Part shown: piece by piece, positions 42,713 through 51,331 of the stretch
Layout: every line of letters starts with the position of its first letter
How positions within the stretch are numbered: position 1 is the stretch's first letter
NCBI RefSeq assembly: GCF_015291745.1
Contig: NZ_CP030059.1
Location: 6,165,501-6,229,500, forward strand
Direction: 5' to 3'
DNA length: 64,000 bases
Source of the DNA: Bradyrhizobium sp. CCBAU 53351
GTDB taxonomy: Bacteria > Pseudomonadota > Alphaproteobacteria > Rhizobiales > Xanthobacteraceae
The notes under the pieces: model-generated
Database searches by the model: none
What the model saw: only the letters and a program-made list of their open reading frames with translations
What the model was told of the DNA's origin: nothing
Translations under genes and position numbers: made by a program

Positions 42713-44446
42713 ATGACAGGCAACGGGCATGGCGCAAGCGAAACCTACGAGTGCGATGTGCTCGTGGCCGGATCGGGCTGCTCCGGCATGTCGGCCGCGA
42801 TCACAGCCCGCTCCCGCGGCCTCGACGTCTTGATCGTCGAGAAGGAGCCGCGCTTCGGCGGCACCACCGCCCGCTCCGGAGGCTGGCTCTGGATTCCCGG
42901 CACCTCGCTGGCGAAGGCCTATGGCATCGCGGAAACGCCGGAGCAGGCCCGCACTTATTTGCGGCACGAAGCCGGCAACAATTTCGATGCGGAACGCGTC
43001 GATGCATTTCTCACGGCCGGCCCCGAGGCGGTCGATTTCTTCACCACCAAGACGGCGCTGCGCTTCGACATGCCGCTGGTGTTTCCGGACTATCACGCCG
43101 AGGCGCCCGGCGGCGCGCAAGGCGGTCGCTCCATGGTGACGCGTCCGTTCGACGGCCGCGAGCTCGGCGACCTCATCAAGTCGCTGGGCATGCCGCTGCC
43201 CGAGCTCACCGTGTTCGGCATGATGCTCGGAAGCGGCAAGGAGATCATCCACTTCATGCGCGTGACGAAGTCGCTGACCTCCGCGGTCTACGTCGCCAAA
43301 CGCCTGTCGCGACACCTGATGGACGTGCTGCGCTATGGCCGCGGCATGATGCTGACCAATGGCAATGCGCTTGCGGGGCGCCTTGCCAAATCCGCGCTCG
43401 ACCTGAAGATTCCGATGTGGCTGTCCTCGCCCGTGCGCGAGCTGACGGTCGAGAACGGTGCGGTCACCGGCGCCATCGTGTCGCGCGAGGGACGCGAAGT
43501 CCGCGTCTGCGCGCGACACGGCGTCGTACTCGCCTGCGGCGGTTTCCCGCACGACGTCGAGCGCCGCAAAAAGATGTTTCCGCACGCGCCGACCGGGAAC
43601 GAGCATTATTCGCCGGGGCCTACCGGCAACACCGGTGACGGCCTGCGTCTCGCTGAACGCGCCGGCGGCCATGTCGAGGACCGCCTGCCCAACGCGGCGG
43701 CCTGGGTGCCGGTGTCGCTGACGACGCGCAAGGACGGCTCGAAGGGCGTGATGCCGCATTTCATCGACCGCGCCAAGCCCGGCGTCATCGCGGTGATGCG
43801 CGACGGCAAGCGCTTTGCCAATGAGGGCAACTCCTATCACGACTTCGTCCAGGCCATGATCAAGGCGGCCAAGCCCGGCGAGGAGATCGCGGCCTATCTC
43901 GTCTGCGATCACAAGACGCTGCGCAAATATGGCCTCGGCTGCGTGCCGCCCTTCCCGATGCCGCTGGGTCATCACCTCGAGACCGGCTATCTCATGCGCG
44001 GCGATACGCTGGAGGCGCTGGCGGCGAAGACCGGCATCGATGCCAGGGCATTCGCCGAGACGGTCAGGCAGTTCAATGCGACCGCGCCGCAAGGTCATGA
44101 CGCCGCCTTCGGCAAGGGTTCGAAGGCCTATAACCGCTACCAGGGCGATGCGATGCACGGCCCGAATCCCTGCGTCGCGCCAATCGAGAACGGGCCGTTC
44201 TATGCCATCAAGATGGTGGTCGGCGACCTCGGCACCTATGCCGGCATCGTCACCGACGCGAATGCCCGGGCGCTCGATGCCGAGGGACGGGTGATTCCCG
44301 GGCTTTATGCCGCCGGCAACGACATGGCGAGCATCATGGGCGGCAATTATCCCGGCGCCGGTATCACGCTTGGGCCCGCGCTGACCTTCGGCTACATTGC
44401 CGGCCGGCATCTCGCCGACAGCGCCGCCAAGCGCGACGCGGCCTAA
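42713..44446 (+). CDS. FAD-dependent dehydrogenase, KstD-like
   Basis: 577 aa flavoprotein of the fumarate reductase/3-ketosteroid dehydrogenase superfamily. N-terminal dinucleotide fold VLVAGSGCSGMSAAITARSRGLDVLIVEKE (about 15-44) and the KstD-typical GGTTARSGGWLWIPG. The C-terminal FAD block is AGNDMASIMGGNYPGAGITLGPALTFGYIAGRHLA. It introduces or removes a double bond in an unknown, probably cyclic or carboxylic substrate. Same operon as the solute-binding protein and IclR gene. Confidence 0.92.
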   Translation: MTGNGHGASETYECDVLVAGSGCSGMSAAITARSRGLDVLIVEKEPRFGGTTARSGGWLWIPGTSLAKAYGIAETPEQARTYLRHEAGNNFDAERVDAFLTAGPEAVDFFTTKTALRFDMPLVFPDYHAEAPGGAQGGRSMVTRPFDGRELGDLIKSLGMPLPELTVFGMMLGSGKEIIHFMRVTKSLTSAVYVAKRLSRHLMDVLRYGRGMMLTNGNALAGRLAKSALDLKIPMWLSSPVRELTVENGAVTGAIVSREGREVRVCARHGVVLACGGFPHDVERRKKMFPHAPTGNEHYSPGPTGNTGDGLRLAERAGGHVEDRLPNAAAWVPVSLTTRKDGSKGVMPHFIDRAKPGVIAVMRDGKRFANEGNSYHDFVQAMIKAAKPGEEIAAYLVCDHKTLRKYGLGCVPPFPMPLGHHLETGYLMRGDTLEALAAKTGIDARAFAETVRQFNATAPQGHDAAFGKGSKAYNRYQGDAMHGPNPCVAPIENGPFYAIKMVVGDLGTYAGIVTDANARALDAEGRVIPGLYAAGNDMASIMGGNYPGAGITLGPALTFGYIAGRHLADSAAKRDAA

Positions 44447-44467
44447 AGCCAAGCGCATCGGAGGCGC

Positions 44468-45262
44468 ATGAAGAGAGAAAGCCGCGGCATTCAGTCCATC
44501 GAGGTCGGCGGAGAACTGCTTCGCGCGCTCGCCCGCAGCGGCGAGCCGATGATGCTGCGCGATCTCGCGCGCGAGGCCGGCATGACGCCGGCCAAGGCGC
44601 ACCCTTATCTTGCCAGCTTCTCGCGCATCGGCCTGATCGAGCAGGACGAGACCACCGGCCGCTACGAGATCGGCGCGCTGGCGCTGGAGCTCGGCCTGAT
44701 CAGCCTGCGCCGGCTCTCCGGCGTGCACATCGCAAGGCCGAAGATCGCCGCGCTCGCGAGCCAGATCGGACATGCGGTGTCCCTCGCCGTATGGGGCACG
44801 CACGGTCCGACCGTGGTCCAGCTCGAAGAGCCGGCTCAGCCGGTCCACATCGTCATGCGCGCCGGCTCGGTGATGGCATTGCTGGAGACCGCGACCGGCC
44901 GGGCGTTTGCGGCCTTCCTGCCGGAGAAGACGATCAACGCCGCGCTCGAGAGCGGCCTCGACCGTCACGGCGTCGGTTACAATCCCAAGCGCGCGGTGAA
45001 GGGCGCCAAGGTCGCGGAGATGCTGACCGAGGTGCGCAAGCACGGCCTCGCCCGCGCGCTCGGCGATCCCCTGCCCGGCGTCAACGCGTTCTCGGCCCCC
45101 GTGTTCGACCATTCCGGTCACGTCGCGCTGGTCATCACCGCGATGGGGCCGGAAGGTACCTTCGATGCGCGCTGGGACAGCCCGATCGCGCATGCTTTGC
45201 GGGATTGCGCCGGCGGCATCTCGAAGCGGCTGGGTCACGGGATCACCGCTGCCGCGGAGTGA
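44468..45262 (+). CDS. IclR family transcriptional regulator
   Basis: 264 aa. Winged helix PMMLRDLAREAGMTPAKAHPYLASFSRIGLIEQD (about 23-57) and an IclR ligand domain with LLETATGRAFAAFLP and SAPVFDHSGHVALVITAMG. Located 21 bases after the KstD-like gene, probably regulating this operon and perhaps the neighbours on the other strand. Ligand unknown. Confidence 0.93.
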   Translation: MKRESRGIQSIEVGGELLRALARSGEPMMLRDLAREAGMTPAKAHPYLASFSRIGLIEQDETTGRYEIGALALELGLISLRRLSGVHIARPKIAALASQIGHAVSLAVWGTHGPTVVQLEEPAQPVHIVMRAGSVMALLETATGRAFAAFLPEKTINAALESGLDRHGVGYNPKRAVKGAKVAEMLTEVRKHGLARALGDPLPGVNAFSAPVFDHSGHVALVITAMGPEGTFDARWDSPIAHALRDCAGGISKRLGHGITAAAE

Positions 45263-45268
45263 GTGCCT

Positions 45269-46048
45269 CTATTTCTCCTTCACCGGCACCGTGTAGTTCA
45301 GGATCAACCGCCCACCGTCCGGATAGATCGTCTGTCCCGTGATGTAGGACGCATCGTCACTCGCGAGGAACGCGACGACGGAGGCCACCTCGCTCGGCTC
45401 ACCGCCGCGCCCCGCAGGCGTGCGGGACATCACGGTCTTGCGGGCCTCCTCCGATGTGTAGATCGACGACGCGACCATGTCGGTCAAAATCGTGCCCGGC
45501 CCGACCGCCACGACCCGGATGTTGTGCGGAGCGAGCGCGACGGCGGCGACCGACGTCAGCTGCTTCATGCCGCCCTTGGACATCGCATAGGTCGCGAGAG
45601 CCGGGATCGCCAGCAGCGCGTTCACCGAGGACATGTTGATGATGACGCCGCCGCCACCTTGCGCGATCATCTGCTTGGCCGCGGCCTGCACACCGAAGAA
45701 CGCACCCTTCAGGTTGATGCCGATGATCTCGTCGAACTCCTCTTCGGAGATCTCCAGGATGTCCCGGTTGCGGGCGACGCCCGCATTGTTGACCATGATG
45801 TCGAGCCGGCCGAATTCCTTCACGGCGGTGGCGACGAGCTGATCGACATCGGCACGCTTGGCCACGTTGCCGACAACGGTGCGCAGGGCGTCCGGGCGGC
45901 CCAACTCGGCGGCCGTCGCGGCAAGGCCCTGGGCATCGACGTCGGAGATGACGACCTTGACGCCGTCGTCCAAAAATCTCTTCGCACAGGCCTTGCCGAT
46001 GCCGCGCGCCGCGCCGGTGATGGCGGCGACCTTGCCGGATAGTTTCAT
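45269..46048 (-). CDS. Short-chain dehydrogenase/reductase
   Basis: 259 aa classical SDR using NAD(P). Cofactor motif AITGAARGIGKACA (TGxxxGxG, about 9-22), NNAGVARN, catalytic Ser and YxxxK (TYAMSKGGMKQ, Tyr near 153) and VGPGTILTDM. C-terminal signature ASYITGQTIYPDGG. Oxidises or reduces an alcohol/ketone in the adjacent catabolic group. Converges with the IclR gene, 7-base gap. Confidence 0.95.
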   Translation of the reverse strand: MKLSGKVAAITGAARGIGKACAKRFLDDGVKVVISDVDAQGLAATAAELGRPDALRTVVGNVAKRADVDQLVATAVKEFGRLDIMVNNAGVARNRDILEISEEEFDEIIGINLKGAFFGVQAAAKQMIAQGGGGVIINMSSVNALLAIPALATYAMSKGGMKQLTSVAAVALAPHNIRVVAVGPGTILTDMVASSIYTSEEARKTVMSRTPAGRGGEPSEVASVVAFLASDDASYITGQTIYPDGGRLILNYTVPVKEK

Positions 46049-46087
46049 GGGCTCACTCCAGGACTTGTGACGATGTCGCGGACGCGC

Positions 46088-46831
46088 TCACGCAAAGACG
46101 CGCGGGCGCAGTCCAGCATGAAACCAGGTGATCATGGAATAGATGTCGTAGACGGGCAACCCGACCTCGGCCTGAAGCGCCGCCGCGTAAGGCGGCATGT
46201 TGGTGCATTCGAGCACGATGGCGCCGACGTCAGGATTCTTGGCGACGAGCTGCTTGCCGGCCTCGACCACGTCGCGCTCGGCCTGTGCGATGTCCATGTC
46301 GTCCTTCTCGGCCTTGATCAGGACGCGAAAGAACTCCTTGCCGTTCTCGGTGCCGACCAGCGGCGTATCGAGCGGCACGCCGGCGCCTTCGAGATGGGCC
46401 GGCGTCAGGGTCGAGCCCGAGACCGTGACGAGACCGACGCGCTTGCCCGGCGGCAGGGTCGCCTGCACCCACGGCACCTGCATCAGCGACGAGGTCGCAA
46501 CGGGCACGCCGACCGCGGCCGCGATCTCCTTCTGGAACAGCGAGAGGAAGCCGCAATTGGTCGTGATGGCTTCGGCGCCCAGCCGCACCAGATCCTTCGC
46601 CGCGTCGATGAAGTCAGGCAGCAGGCCGGCCGCGCCCTTCAGCACCACCTTCTCGGGAGAGGCGCCGCTCACCACGCGATAGAGCACGGGAAACGGCCAG
46701 GTCGTGCCGTTGCCCATGTCGCCGGGAATGCGGGGAAAGCGCGCTTCCAGCATCAAGATGCCGAGCGGCGCACCATAGATGGCCTTGCCGCCACGGGCGA
46801 TCCGGGATGACGAGTTGGCAGGATAAGTCAT
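46088..46831 (-). CDS. Aspartate/glutamate/hydantoin racemase-like protein
   Basis: 247 aa. Two-cysteine racemase pattern: ITTNCGFLS (Cys93) and IVLECTNMPPY (Cys near 207). May be a racemase, maleate isomerase-like or arylmalonate decarboxylase-like enzyme; the pair of cysteines favours racemase or isomerase. Lies between the SDR gene and the DadA-like gene, which hints at turnover of a D-amino acid or 2-hydroxy acid. Confidence 0.85.
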   Translation of the reverse strand: MTYPANSSSRIARGGKAIYGAPLGILMLEARFPRIPGDMGNGTTWPFPVLYRVVSGASPEKVVLKGAAGLLPDFIDAAKDLVRLGAEAITTNCGFLSLFQKEIAAAVGVPVATSSLMQVPWVQATLPPGKRVGLVTVSGSTLTPAHLEGAGVPLDTPLVGTENGKEFFRVLIKAEKDDMDIAQAERDVVEAGKQLVAKNPDVGAIVLECTNMPPYAAALQAEVGLPVYDIYSMITWFHAGLRPRVFA

Positions 46832-46840
46832 GTTGCGACC

Positions 46841-48106
46841 TCAGAGGAAACGTTCGGGCGCGAAAGGGAGAAGCGGAATTTCGGGCGGCTTGCCGCTGAG
46901 GAGCTGCGCGACAAGGCGGCCGGTACGGGCCGAGCCGACCAGGCCGACATGGCCATGGCCGAAAGCATAGACGATATCACGCGAGGCGCGCGCATGGCCG
47001 ATACAGGGGCGCCCGTCCGGCATGCTCGGCCGATGGCCGAACCACGTCTTGATGCGCGAAGCTGGAATGTCCTTCGGCAGTTTCGGGAACATGCCGAGAA
47101 GATGATCGCGCAGGATCTCGGCGCGTTTCCAGTTCGGCGCGGCCTCAAGGCCCGCGATCTCGACGGTGCCGGCGGCGCGCAGGCCCTTGTTGGTCCAGTT
47201 CACCACCATCTTGGCGTCAGACGCCATCATCGAACTGCGCGGACCTGTTTCCGGATTCTCGATCATGACGTGATAGCCGCGCTCGGTCTCCAGCGGCAGG
47301 AAATCGCCGACGGAGGCGGTGAGCTGCTTCGATCGCGCACCGGCGGCCACCACCGCAGCATCGCAAGGTATCTCGCCGGTCTCGGTGACAACGGCGACGA
47401 GCTTGTCGCCGTCGAGCCTCAAGCCGGTCGCCTTGGCCCGTATATGCTTGGCTCCGCCAGCGGTCGCATGATTGGCGAGGGCTGCGACATAAGCGCCGGG
47501 ATCGCGGCAGCGGCCGGCCTCTTCCACCACCACGCCAAAGGTGTAGCGCGAATGCAGGTCAGGCTCGCGCTGGCGCATCTCGTCGGCGGAAAGCTCCAGC
47601 CATTCGACGCCGACCTTCCGGCGCAGGCGCCAGCCGAGATCATTGTCGAAATTGCCGCGCGAGGGAAACACATGCATGACGCCATTGCGCTCGATCAGCT
47701 CGGGGACACCAGCTTCTTCGGCCAGCTTCCGGTGCAGCAGCGGCGCGTCCTTGAGGAGATCGCGTAGCGCGAACGCCGTGGTCTCAACCCGCGCCGCGGT
47801 CCACCCCGAGAGCAGATATTTGATCAGCCAAGGCAGCGCCTTCGGCAGATACGACCAGCGGATCGCGAGCGGCCCTAACGGGTCCATCAAATAGCCCGGC
47901 ACCTTCTTCCAGATGCCCGGCTCGGCCGGCGGGATCACCGAATGCGACGACAGCCAGCCGGCATTGCCATAGCTTGCCGCCTGCTCGCCGCCGGGCTCGC
48001 CCGGATCGATCAGCGTGACGCGGTGGCCCTCGCGCAGCGCCTCGATGGCGCTGATCACACCGACCGCGCCAGCACCGATGATGGCGACATGGCGACCGGG
48101 CGCCAT
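46841..48106 (-). CDS. D-amino acid dehydrogenase-like FAD oxidoreductase (DadA family)
   Basis: 421 aa membrane-associated-type flavoprotein (DAO fold). N-terminal HVAIIGAGAVGVISAIEALREGHRVTLID and SYGNAGWLSSHSVIPPAEPG are characteristic of DadA. C-terminal HRPSMPDGRPCIGHARASRDIVYAFGHGHVGL is the FAD-binding end. It would deaminate a D-amino acid to a 2-oxo acid with electrons passed to quinone. Four bases after the ThDP enzyme stop. Confidence 0.92.
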   Translation of the reverse strand: MAPGRHVAIIGAGAVGVISAIEALREGHRVTLIDPGEPGGEQAASYGNAGWLSSHSVIPPAEPGIWKKVPGYLMDPLGPLAIRWSYLPKALPWLIKYLLSGWTAARVETTAFALRDLLKDAPLLHRKLAEEAGVPELIERNGVMHVFPSRGNFDNDLGWRLRRKVGVEWLELSADEMRQREPDLHSRYTFGVVVEEAGRCRDPGAYVAALANHATAGGAKHIRAKATGLRLDGDKLVAVVTETGEIPCDAAVVAAGARSKQLTASVGDFLPLETERGYHVMIENPETGPRSSMMASDAKMVVNWTNKGLRAAGTVEIAGLEAAPNWKRAEILRDHLLGMFPKLPKDIPASRIKTWFGHRPSMPDGRPCIGHARASRDIVYAFGHGHVGLVGSARTGRLVAQLLSGKPPEIPLLPFAPERFL

Positions 48107-48110
48107 CGCT

Positions 48111-49772
48111 TTAAGCCTTCACCGCCGGCGTAAAGTCCTTGCCGACGGAGATCGCCCTGGGATCGATGATGCAGTGGAGGATCGACGGCTTGCCCGAGGC
48201 CAGCGCGCGCTCGAACGCCGGCGCGAACTCTTCCGTGCGCTCGACGCGCTCGCCATGTCCGCCGAACGCCTTCGCATACATCGCAAAGTCGGGATTCTTG
48301 AGCTGGGTGCCGACGACGCGGCCGGGATAATCGCGCTCCTGGTGCATGCGGATGGTGCCGTATTGCGCATTGTCGACGACGATGGCGATCAGCGGCGCAT
48401 CGTACTGCACGGCGGTGGCGAACTCCTGGCCGTTCATCAGGAAGCAGCCGTCGCCGGCGAAGGCGACGACGATCCGATCCGGATATTGCCGTTTCGCAAG
48501 CACCGCCGCTGGCACGCCATAGCCCATCGAGCCCGAGGTCGGCGCCAGCTGCGCCGCAAAGCTGTGGAAGCGGTGATGGCGATGGATCCATCCGGCATAA
48601 TTGCCGGCGCCATTGCAGACGATGGCGTCCTTCGGCAGCCGGTCGCGCAGCCAGGTCATGACCTGGCCGTACTGGAACGTGCCGGGCAGCTCGCGCGCCT
48701 TGTCGGTCCAGGCGAGGTAATCGGCATGCGCCTTGGCGGCCTCGCCCTTCCAGGCAATTGCGCCCGCGGGCTTCAGCGTCTCGACGGCGGCAGCGAACGC
48801 GGCGGGCGTTGCCTGGATCGCCAGATCAGGCTGATAGACGCGGCCGAGCTCTTCGGAGCCGGGATGTACGTGAACCAGCTTCTGCTTCGGATTGGGAATG
48901 TCGAACAGTGTGTAGGACGAGGACGGCATCTCAGACATGCGGCCGCCGATCAGCAGGACGACGTCGGCGTTGTCGATGCGCGCCTTCAGACCCGGGCTCG
49001 GTCCGATGCCGAGATCGCCGGCATAATGCGAATGATCGGCATCGATCAGCGAGGCCCGGCGGAACGAGGTCGCGACCGGCAGGTCGAAGCGCTCGGCAAA
49101 GCGCGCGATGCTCTTGGTCGCCTCGTCGGTCCAGCGCGAGCCGCCGAGGATGACCAGCGGCGCCTTGGCGCCCGCGAGCATGGCGCCGAGCTTTTCGAGA
49201 TCGGCCGGGGCGGGCCAGCTCACCGCCGGCTCGATGCGCATGGCATCGGCAACGGCGGCAGTCTCGGTCAGCATGTTCTCCGGCAGCGCGATCACCACGG
49301 GACCGGGGCGGCCCTGCATGGCGACGCGGAAGGCGCGCGCCACGAGCTCCGGAATGCGGTCGGGACGGTCGATCTCGACCGCCCATTTCGCCATGGAGCC
49401 GAACACGGCCTTGTAGTCGAGCTCCTGGAACGCCTCACGCTCGCGCATGCCGGTGTCGACCTGGCCGACGAACAGGATCATCGGCGTCGAATCCTGCATG
49501 GCGATATGGACGCCGTGGCTGGCATTGGTGGCGCCGGGGCCGCGGGTGACGAAGCAGATCCCGGGCCGCCCGGTGAGCTTGCCGTAGGCTTCCGCCATCA
49601 TGGCAGCGCCGCCTTCGGCGCGGCAGATCACGACGTCAATCGGGCTGTCATGCAGCGCATCGAGGGCCGCCAGGTAGCTCTCACCGGGCACGCAGGTGAC
49701 GCGGTCGACGCCTTGCGCGACGAGCTGATCGATCAGGATCTGGCCGCCGGTGCGGGTGTTGCGGATGGTCAT
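48111..49772 (-). CDS. ThDP-dependent enzyme (acetolactate synthase-like)
   Basis: 553 aa from ATG 49772, with GGGAG upstream. Three-domain POX/AHAS-fold enzyme. The catalytic Glu is in CRAEGGAAMMAEAYGKL (about 52-68); the ThDP motif GDG...N lies at FAGDGCFLMNGQEFATAV (about 437-454) with DNAQYGTIRMHQ. It probably decarboxylates a 2-oxo acid made by the DadA-like step, or joins it to an acceptor. Biosynthetic AHAS is less likely without a small-subunit gene. Substrate uncertain. Confidence 0.9.
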   Translation of the reverse strand: MTIRNTRTGGQILIDQLVAQGVDRVTCVPGESYLAALDALHDSPIDVVICRAEGGAAMMAEAYGKLTGRPGICFVTRGPGATNASHGVHIAMQDSTPMILFVGQVDTGMREREAFQELDYKAVFGSMAKWAVEIDRPDRIPELVARAFRVAMQGRPGPVVIALPENMLTETAAVADAMRIEPAVSWPAPADLEKLGAMLAGAKAPLVILGGSRWTDEATKSIARFAERFDLPVATSFRRASLIDADHSHYAGDLGIGPSPGLKARIDNADVVLLIGGRMSEMPSSSYTLFDIPNPKQKLVHVHPGSEELGRVYQPDLAIQATPAAFAAAVETLKPAGAIAWKGEAAKAHADYLAWTDKARELPGTFQYGQVMTWLRDRLPKDAIVCNGAGNYAGWIHRHHRFHSFAAQLAPTSGSMGYGVPAAVLAKRQYPDRIVVAFAGDGCFLMNGQEFATAVQYDAPLIAIVVDNAQYGTIRMHQERDYPGRVVGTQLKNPDFAMYAKAFGGHGERVERTEEFAPAFERALASGKPSILHCIIDPRAISVGKDFTPAVKA

Positions 49773-50635
49773 GTCGGCTCCCTCAAGGCTCTGGCGATAC
49801 GCCATTATTCGCCGAACTGGGTAAGACACGCCGACAGAGCGCGCAAGCGCCAAAGGCGATCATAGCCTGCGCAGGCGTCATGCCGGTCCGTGCCCCCTGC
49901 ACGACAGGCTGCTCGCAATGACGGAGTATGACGCAACAGCATCGCTCTTCTCCATCTCGCTTGCAGACGCGCCTTCGCCTTCTCGCAGCGCCTTGCGCCC
50001 GAGTCTTGCGCTTCTCGTCACGCCCTCAATGAAAGGGCGCAGGGAAGGCCGGGCGCCGGCTGGCACCCGCTTGTCCGTCGTGCGATGAAAATGCACACGC
50101 AATGCACAACGGATGACAGGTGAAGCCGGAAACGTCCGGCCTTCCCTGCGCGATGTTTGACGGCGTATGGCGCGCTCTCCCGGGAGCCGACCTTTCCTTT
50201 GGCCTCCCTCGTCTCGCGGATTGACGGCGCGCCTTGCCCGGTTGGGCTCGGCGCACCTCCGCAAGGCTTGACTGTAGCAACGACAGCCAGGACCACGCGA
50301 TTTGGCCGTACGCTTCAGCGCCGCTCGTCCGCACGCGGCCAGGACCTCACGGGGTTGATCCCGCCCTGCTCCCGCCTGTCGTGCACGACGCCGCCTGCGT
50401 CCACCGCTCCCCGATCCGCGGTTCGAAACGACGTACGACCGCCCCTTTCGCCGGATCGGGATGGACGACACATACGCCGAAACCGAATTTCGGTAAAGTA
50501 GAATATTTTTGACGCTGCGCTTGACAGAGGCCGACACAGGCACGCGTGCGCTGCCCAGACCGCATGCACTTGCGGCGGCTACCGAGCCGCGACGTTTTCG
50601 TCTACGATCCGGCCGAACTCAACGGGGACACCGGA
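49773..50635. other. Long non-coding, repeat-rich intergenic region
   Basis: About 860 bases without a convincing gene. It begins with a stretch ending TCGCAATGACGG (49910-49922), common in related genomes, then holds the long interspersed repeat (about 50018-50330). Near the right end are the palindrome ACCGAATTTCGGT (50482-50494) and a run of T. Several overlapping frames here are Arg/Gly-rich and lack ribosome sites. Confidence 0.6.
50018..50334. repeat. Interspersed repeat producing spurious Arg-rich frames
   Basis: Frames in this stretch read HRTTDKRVPAGARPSLRPF and CIFIARRTSGCQPAPGLPC. I recall these peptides as recurring in annotated 'hypothetical proteins' across bradyrhizobial genomes, which marks a dispersed non-coding element rather than genes. 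This rests on memory; limits are approximate. Confidence 0.55.
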
Positions 50636-51331
50636 ATGCAGACCATCGGCCTGATCGGCGGCATGAGCTGGGAGAGCACGGCGCTCTATTACAAGCTGAT
50701 CAACGAGCGCGTCCGCGAACGCATGGGCAAGCTGCATTCGGCTCCGCTGCTGCTGTACTCCTACGATTTCGAGAAGATCAAGCAGATGCAATATGCGGGC
50801 CGCTGGGCAGAGGCGGCGGCCAGCCTCGCCGAGGTCGCGCGGCGTCTCGAAAGCGCTGGTGCACGGGCGATCGTGCTGTGCACGAACACGATGCACAAGC
50901 TGGCGCCCGAGATCATCTCTGGCGTCAGCATTCCGTTCATTCACATCGGCGATGCGACGGCGCAGCGGATCCGGGCGAAAGGCTACCGGCGGGTCGGGCT
51001 GCTCGGCACCAAGTTCACGATGGAGGAGGACTTTTACGTCGACCGGTTGCGCGCGCATGATCTCGACGTGCTGGTTCCTCCCACCGAGGCGCGCGCCGAC
51101 GTCAACCGCATCATCTATGACGAGCTGTGCCTTGGAATCGTCACTGACCCCTCGCGTCGCCGCTATCGGGACGTGATGGCAGCGCTCGTCGCCGCCGGTG
51201 CGGACTGCATCATCCTGGGCTGCACCGAGATCACGATGCTGGTCGGGCCCGATGATACCTCGGTCGAGACGTTCGACACCACGGCCATTCACGCGGAGAC
51301 GGCGGCGGATTTCGCCATCGGGGGATCTTAA
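50636..51331 (+). CDS. Aspartate/glutamate racemase family protein
   Basis: 231 aa from ATG 50636. Typical of the YgeA/aspartate racemase group: GLIGGMSWESTALYYKLIN at the N terminus, LCTNTMHK (Cys82) and ILGCTEITML (Cys195) as the two catalytic cysteines. Unlike the racemase-like gene at 46088, it stands alone. Its stop and that of the convergent esterase share the tetranucleotide TTAA (51328-51331). Confidence 0.93.
   Translation: MQTIGLIGGMSWESTALYYKLINERVRERMGKLHSAPLLLYSYDFEKIKQMQYAGRWAEAAASLAEVARRLESAGARAIVLCTNTMHKLAPEIISGVSIPFIHIGDATAQRIRAKGYRRVGLLGTKFTMEEDFYVDRLRAHDLDVLVPPTEARADVNRIIYDELCLGIVTDPSRRRYRDVMAALVAAGADCIILGCTEITMLVGPDDTSVETFDTTAIHAETAADFAIGGS

Noticed and set aside
42635..45238. 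867-codon minus-strand open frame opposite the KstD-like and IclR genes
   Set aside because: Arg/Gly/His-rich shadow without any motif; the real genes on the plus strand are recognisable throughout.
48015..49865. 616-codon plus-strand frame opposite the ThDP enzyme gene
   Set aside because: Shadow of a clear enzyme gene; composition typical of antisense GC-rich frames.
49878..50543. 221-codon minus-strand frame in the long intergenic gap
   Set aside because: Arg-rich, no ribosome site, overlaps the dispersed repeat; most likely non-coding.
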